Below are positions 60,503 to 64,000 of a stretch of DNA of 64,000 nt, one piece after another; within the stretch, counting starts at the first letter, position 1; each line of letters begins with the position of its first letter. The position numbers and the translations under genes were made by a program. Source of the stretch: CAJCIY01 sp964245825 (GTDB lineage: Bacteria; Actinomycetota; Actinomycetes; Mycobacteriales; CAJCIY01); NCBI GenBank assembly GCA_964245825.1, contig CAXTNT010000006.1, positions 1-64,000 of the forward strand, in the 5' to 3' direction. The notes beneath the pieces were generated by a model. That model was not told where the DNA came from and did no database searches. It was given only the letters and a program-made list of their open reading frames with translations.

Positions 60503-61132
60503 TCAGTGTCCGCGAGCCACCCAGTCCGGGTACGCCGGCGCCTCGGCGCCGATCGTCGTGTCCGCGCCGTGGCCGGGGTGCACGATGGTCGCGGGCGGCA
60601 GGGTGAGCAACGTGGTGCGGATCGACTCGAGGATCGTGGGGAAGTCGCTGTAGGAGCGCCCGGTGGCCCCCGGCCCGCCCGCGAACAGGGTGTCGCCGGT
60701 GAAGACCACGCCCTGCTGCGGTGCGTACAGGCACACCCCGCCGGGGGAGTGGCCGGGCGTGGCGAGCACCTGCAGCAGAGTCCCGGCGATGCGGAAGCCG
60801 TCGCCCGTGCGCAGGTCGTCGTAGGGAGCGGCATCGGGGTGGAGGTCGTCCCACAGCATCCGGTCGGCCGAGCCGAGATAGACGGGCGCGGTCACCAGCG
60901 CCGACAGCTCGGGAGCGGCGTTGACGTGGTCGTTGTGCCCGTGGGTGCAGACGATCGCGTGCACGCGCCGGTGGTCGACCACCTCGGCGATGGCGCGCGC
61001 GTCGTGTGCCGCGTCGATGATCAGCAGCCCGTCGTCGTCGCCCACGACCCAGACGTTGTTCTCGACGTCGAAGTCCTGACCGTCCAGGGAGAACACGCCC
61101 GCGGTCACGACCCGGGTCACGGTGAAGGTCAC
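60503..61132 (-). CDS. Metallo-beta-lactamase-fold hydrolase, probable S-formylmycothiol type
   Basis: A 209-aa glyoxalase II-like protein with the metal motif THGHNDH, then GHSPGGVCLY, TGDTLFAGG and HPGHGADT. It lies next to the mycothiol-dependent dehydrogenase gene, as in M. tuberculosis Rv2259-Rv2260, so it probably hydrolyses S-formylmycothiol made by that enzyme. GTG 61132 start; the frame is open further upstream to 61168 but overlaps the divergent gene. A role in detoxifying another thioester is possible. Confidence 0.85.
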   Translation of the reverse strand: MTFTVTRVVTAGVFSLDGQDFDVENNVWVVGDDDGLLIIDAAHDARAIAEVVDHRRVHAIVCTHGHNDHVNAAPELSALVTAPVYLGSADRMLWDDLHPDAAPYDDLRTGDGFRIAGTLLQVLATPGHSPGGVCLYAPQQGVVFTGDTLFAGGPGATGRSYSDFPTILESIRTTLLTLPPATIVHPGHGADTTIGAEAPAYPDWVARGH

Positions 61133-61158
61133 GGCGGGAGCCTGGCAGGCTCGGGCCC

Positions 61159-61473
61159 ATGACGACACACGAGGGTCCCGTGACCGAGCACGGCCTGCTG
61201 CAGATCAAGCCCGGGCAGGGGGCGGAGTTCGAGGCGGCCATCGCCGCGGCGCTGCCGCTGATCGCGGGCTCTCCCGGCTTCGGCAGCATCCGGGTCAGCC
61301 GCTGCCTCGAGCGGTCCGACACCTATCTGCTGATCGTCGAGTGGGACTCCCTGGCCGCGCACACCGAGGGGTTCCGGGGCTCACCGGCGTACCAGCAGTG
61401 GCGGGCCGCGCTGCACCACTTCTACGAACCCACGCCCACCATCGAGCACTTCACCACCGCGGTGGCGGGCTAG
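61159..61473 (+). CDS. Antibiotic biosynthesis monooxygenase-like small protein
   Basis: A 104-aa protein of the ABM fold (a ferredoxin-like alpha/beta barrel monomer): HGLLQIKPGQGAEFEAAIAA, SPGFGSIRVSRCLERSDTYL and VEWDSLAAHTEG. Such proteins act as heme-free monooxygenases or handle small reactive compounds. ATG 61159 with a CAGGCT box 7 bases upstream suggests a leaderless mRNA. It is convergent with mscR, sharing CTAG at the stops. Confidence 0.85.
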   Translation: MTTHEGPVTEHGLLQIKPGQGAEFEAAIAAALPLIAGSPGFGSIRVSRCLERSDTYLLIVEWDSLAAHTEGFRGSPAYQQWRAALHHFYEPTPTIEHFTTAVAG

Positions 61474-62555
61474 AGGACGACCACGCTGCGCAGGACGTCG
61501 CCGCGGTGCATCGCCTCGAAGGCGCCCTCGACGTCACCGAGCACGATCCGCTCGGTCACGAACTTCTCCAGCGGGAAGCGGCCCTGCTGCCAGAGCTCGA
61601 TCAGGAGCGGGAAGTCGCGGCTGGGCAGGCAGTCGCCGTACCAGGAGGACTTGGTCGCGCCGCCGTGGCCGAAGATCTCGCCCAGCGGGATCTCCAGCGT
61701 CATCTCCGGCGTGGGGACGCCGACCAGCACGACCGTGCCGGCCAGGTCGCGCGCGTCGAACGCCTGCCGGAAGGTCTCCGGCCGGCCGACGGCGTCGATC
61801 ACGACATCGGGCCCGAAGCCGCCGGTGCGGGCCCGGAGCGCCTCGACCACGTCCCCGGCCGTCGCGTCCACGGTGTCGGTCGCGCCGAAGTCCCGGGCCC
61901 ACGCCAGCTTGCGCGGGTCGGTGTCGACGGCGATCACCTGGCGGGCACCGGCGTACCGGGCGCCGGCGACCGCGGCGCTCCCGACCCCGCCGCAGCCGAT
62001 GACCGCGACGGTGTCGCCCTTCAGCACGGGCGCGGTGTTGACGGCCGCGCCCCAGCCGGCCATCACGCCGCAGCCGATCAACCCGGCGGCGGCGGGGTCG
62101 GGCGAGGTGTCGACCCTGGTGCACTGACCGGCGGCGACCAGCGTCTTCTCGGCGAAGGCACCGATCCCCAGGGCCGCCGACAGCGGCGTGCCGTCGGTGA
62201 GCCGCATCGGCTGCGCGGCGTTGTGGGTGTCGAAGCAGTACCAGGGCCGGCCCCGGCGACAGGCCCGGCACTCGCCGCAGACCGCGCGCCAGTTGAGCAC
62301 GACGCGGTCACCCGGCGCGAGGTCGCCGGCGCCTGTCCCGACGCTCTCCACCACCCCCGCCGCCTCGTGCCCCAGCAGGTACGGGAAGTCGGCGCCGATG
62401 CCGCCCTCGCGGTAGTGCAGGTCGGTGTGACAGACACCGCACGCCTCGACCCGCACCACGGCCTCGCCCGGGCCGGGGTCCGGCACCACGATCGTCTCGA
62501 CGCTGACGGGCTCACCCTTGCGGCGGGCCACGACGCCCCGCACGTGCTGGCTCAT
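61470..62555 (-). CDS. mscR: S-(hydroxymethyl)mycothiol dehydrogenase
   Basis: Zinc MDR dehydrogenase that oxidises the adduct of formaldehyde and mycothiol. The 361-aa protein has ACGVCHTDLHYREG and GHEAAGVVESVG (catalytic zinc), the structural zinc cluster CGECRACRRGRPWYC, and NAD-binding GCGGVGSAAVAGARYAG. It matches MscR/AdhE2 family proteins (Rv2259). ATG 62555. It points to a mycothiol-producing actinobacterium; the neighbouring MBL hydrolase is its likely partner. Confidence 0.92.
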   Translation of the reverse strand: MSQHVRGVVARRKGEPVSVETIVVPDPGPGEAVVRVEACGVCHTDLHYREGGIGADFPYLLGHEAAGVVESVGTGAGDLAPGDRVVLNWRAVCGECRACRRGRPWYCFDTHNAAQPMRLTDGTPLSAALGIGAFAEKTLVAAGQCTRVDTSPDPAAAGLIGCGVMAGWGAAVNTAPVLKGDTVAVIGCGGVGSAAVAGARYAGARQVIAVDTDPRKLAWARDFGATDTVDATAGDVVEALRARTGGFGPDVVIDAVGRPETFRQAFDARDLAGTVVLVGVPTPEMTLEIPLGEIFGHGGATKSSWYGDCLPSRDFPLLIELWQQGRFPLEKFVTERIVLGDVEGAFEAMHRGDVLRSVVVL

Positions 62556-62577
62556 GGCCCCTGTCTACCGCACGCGC

Positions 62578-63669
62578 TCAGGCGTTCTGGGCCAGCAGCA
62601 GCGCCGCCAGCGCCTCCTTGTGCCAGGCGCCGTCCCCGTAGGCGTACTCCTCGCGCTTGGCCCGCTTGAACGCGAAGTGCGCGTCGTGCTCCCAGGTGTA
62701 GCCGATGCCGCCGAGGTACTGGATCATCGCGCCGGTCATCTCCCGGGCGGTGTCGCTTGCCTTGGACTTCGCCACGTGCACCGCCTGCGTCGCGTCCGGT
62801 CGGTCGGAGTCGACCGCGTAGGCGGCGTACAGCGCGCCGTGCTCGGCCATCGTGATCCCGACGTGCAGGTCGGCCAGCGCGTGCTTGATGGCCTGGAAGG
62901 AGCCGACCGGCTTGCCGAACTGCTTGCGGTCCTTGTCGTAGGCGACGGTCGTGGTCATCGCCGCCCGGGCGATGCCGACGAGGTCGTTGGCGGTCAGCAC
63001 GGCTGCGGCGCGGTAGAGCGCCGCCAGCGCCGGGGCGCCGCTCAGCACGGCCGCGGGCGCGGCGTCGAAGGTCACGGTCGCCAGCCGCGTCGTGCGGTCC
63101 AGACCGCCGGTCCTGGTGACCGTGACGCCCCCCGCGGCCGGGTCGACGAGCCAGAGCCGGCCGTCGGTCGTCGCGGTGACAAGGGCGTCGGCCACCGCGG
63201 CGTACTCGACTCCCACGGCGGTGCCCGTGACGGTGTCGCCGGTGGCCGTGCACGCCGCCCCCGCCGGGTCCCAGCCGCCGCCCTCGCGCCGCGTCGCCAG
63301 CGTGAGCACGACCTCGCCGCCGGCCACCCGGGGCAGCCACGACGCCTGCTGCTCGGCGCTGCCGGCGAGCCGGACCGCCTCGCCGCCCAGCACCGTGGCC
63401 AGCCACGGTCCGGGGATGGTGGCCGCGCCCCAGGCACGGGCGATGACCGCCGCGTCGAGCAGCCCGAGGCCGAGACCGTCGTAGCGCTCGGGCACGGTGA
63501 CGGCGAGCCAGCCCTGCTCGCCGCACGCCTTCCAGAGCTCGGCCGGGTGGCCGTCCCCGTCTGGGTCCTCGTACACGGCCCGGACCTGCTCGGGGCCGAA
63601 GCGGTCGGCCAGGAAGTCACGGACGGTGCGCCCGAGGTCGCGCTGCTCGTCGGTGAGGGCGAAGAACAT
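62578..63669 (-). CDS. Acyl-CoA dehydrogenase subunit
   Basis: A 363-aa ACAD. It starts MFFALTDEQRDLGRTVRDFL and ends near the flavin-linked GIGYTWEHDAHFAFKRAKRE segment. Two such genes in tandem often form heterotetramers in Actinobacteria, with only one subunit carrying the catalytic base, and the sequence here lacks a clear catalytic Glu in the usual place. ATG 63669. The next ACAD gene lies 12 bases upstream, so both are probably in one operon. Its role is likely in fatty acid or steroid breakdown. Confidence 0.9.
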   Translation of the reverse strand: MFFALTDEQRDLGRTVRDFLADRFGPEQVRAVYEDPDGDGHPAELWKACGEQGWLAVTVPERYDGLGLGLLDAAVIARAWGAATIPGPWLATVLGGEAVRLAGSAEQQASWLPRVAGGEVVLTLATRREGGGWDPAGAACTATGDTVTGTAVGVEYAAVADALVTATTDGRLWLVDPAAGGVTVTRTGGLDRTTRLATVTFDAAPAAVLSGAPALAALYRAAAVLTANDLVGIARAAMTTTVAYDKDRKQFGKPVGSFQAIKHALADLHVGITMAEHGALYAAYAVDSDRPDATQAVHVAKSKASDTAREMTGAMIQYLGGIGYTWEHDAHFAFKRAKREEYAYGDGAWHKEALAALLLAQNA

Positions 63670-63681
63670 CGGTGGTCTCTC

Positions 63682-64000
63682 CTACCTGGGCAGGCCGAGC
63701 ACGCGCTCGGCGACGACGTTGCGCTGCACCTGCGAGGACCCGCCCCAGATGGTCTCCGACCGGGACCACAGGGCCGACATCTGCAGCGGCGACAGTTCCC
63801 CGCCGCTGGTCTCCTGGGCCGTCAGCTCGGCCACGTCCAGGAACAGCTCACCGATGTCCTGATGCGTCTCCGACCACTGCAGCTTGGTCATGCTTGCCTC
63901 GAAGCCGAGCTCGCGGCCCTGCTCGACGGCCGTCAGCACATGCAGCGAGTGCAGCTTGAGCAGCTCCAGCTCGACCAGCGAGGAGCCCAGCTTCTGCCGC
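63682..64000 (-). CDS. Acyl-CoA dehydrogenase, C-terminal part (5' end outside window)
   Basis: Only about the last 106 codons are present. The C-terminal segment SETIWGGSSQVQRNVVAERV is typical of ACADs, including the conserved IWGGSSQ region at the flavin site. It is upstream of the ACAD gene at 62578-63669 on the same strand and may form a heteromeric enzyme with it. Confidence 0.88.
   Translation of the reverse strand, partial: RQKLGSSLVELELLKLHSLHVLTAVEQGRELGFEASMTKLQWSETHQDIGELFLDVAELTAQETSGGELSPLQMSALWSRSETIWGGSSQVQRNVVAERVLGLPR

Overview
The window is chromosomal DNA from a high-GC, mycothiol-using actinobacterium. GC is above 70% over most of its length. GTG starts, 4-base GTGA/ATGA gene overlaps and -10 boxes sitting 6-8 nt before a start codon (leaderless genes) are frequent. 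The gene order (ftsK, RodZ-like HTH, rimO, pgsA, cinA, clgR, recA-recX, miaB-miaA, dapF, hflX, lexA, LysM gene, nrdR) is the conserved actinobacterial core order also known from Streptomyces and Mycobacterium. The genus cannot be fixed from the sequence alone. No rRNA, tRNA, CRISPR array, transposase or integrase was found.

Layout. 0-11.4 kb: folate and nucleotide genes (partial thyA, dfrA), dapA, RNase J, ftsK, a RodZ-like protein, rimO, pgsA, cinA and clgR with a candidate ClgR box. 11.4-21.7 kb: a DNA-repair block (TetR regulator, nei2 and lhr, a DUF3046 protein, ogt, an Ada-AlkA fusion, then recA-recX) with an SOS box and a PafBC-type promoter between ada-alkA and recA. 21.7-31.7 kb: RNase Y, a threonine dehydratase-like enzyme, a DUF2332 protein, miaB-miaA, a WXG-like protein, dapF, hflX and a phosphodiesterase. 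31.7-33.2 kb: a lipoprotein/secreted-protein pair crossed by a low-GC block. 33.2-38.1 kb: lexA, an SOS-boxed LysM gene (ChiZ/DivS type) and nrdR-nrdJ. 38.2-48.4 kb: a GGDEF-EAL protein, a DesA3-like desaturase with its reductase, small membrane proteins, an AidB-like dehydrogenase, an EspC-like protein, a quinone reductase and an unidentified repeat-rich protein.

48.4-50.08 kb is the most unusual stretch: a low-GC island with a secreted protein and a lipoprotein, bounded by a 40-bp direct repeat (39/40 identical) that duplicates the 3' end of the upstream gene. This is the layout of an integrated element, but no integrase is present. 50.1-64 kb: an ABC ATPase, a helicase, a patatin, a second adenylate kinase, an epoxide-hydrolase-like protein, sepH, an aminopeptidase P, a zinc-ribbon protein, an acyl-CoA synthetase, a mycothiol-dependent formaldehyde module and two acyl-CoA dehydrogenases, the last cut by the window edge.

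The strongest functional theme is the DNA-damage response: recA, recX, lexA, the LysM gene, ogt, ada-alkA, nei2, lhr and an aidB-like gene. Three SOS boxes and two PafBC-type promoters point to parallel LexA-dependent and LexA-independent control. Two start-site problems stand out: miaA has no ordinary start codon upstream of its P-loop, and the threonine dehydratase-like gene seems to begin at CTG.
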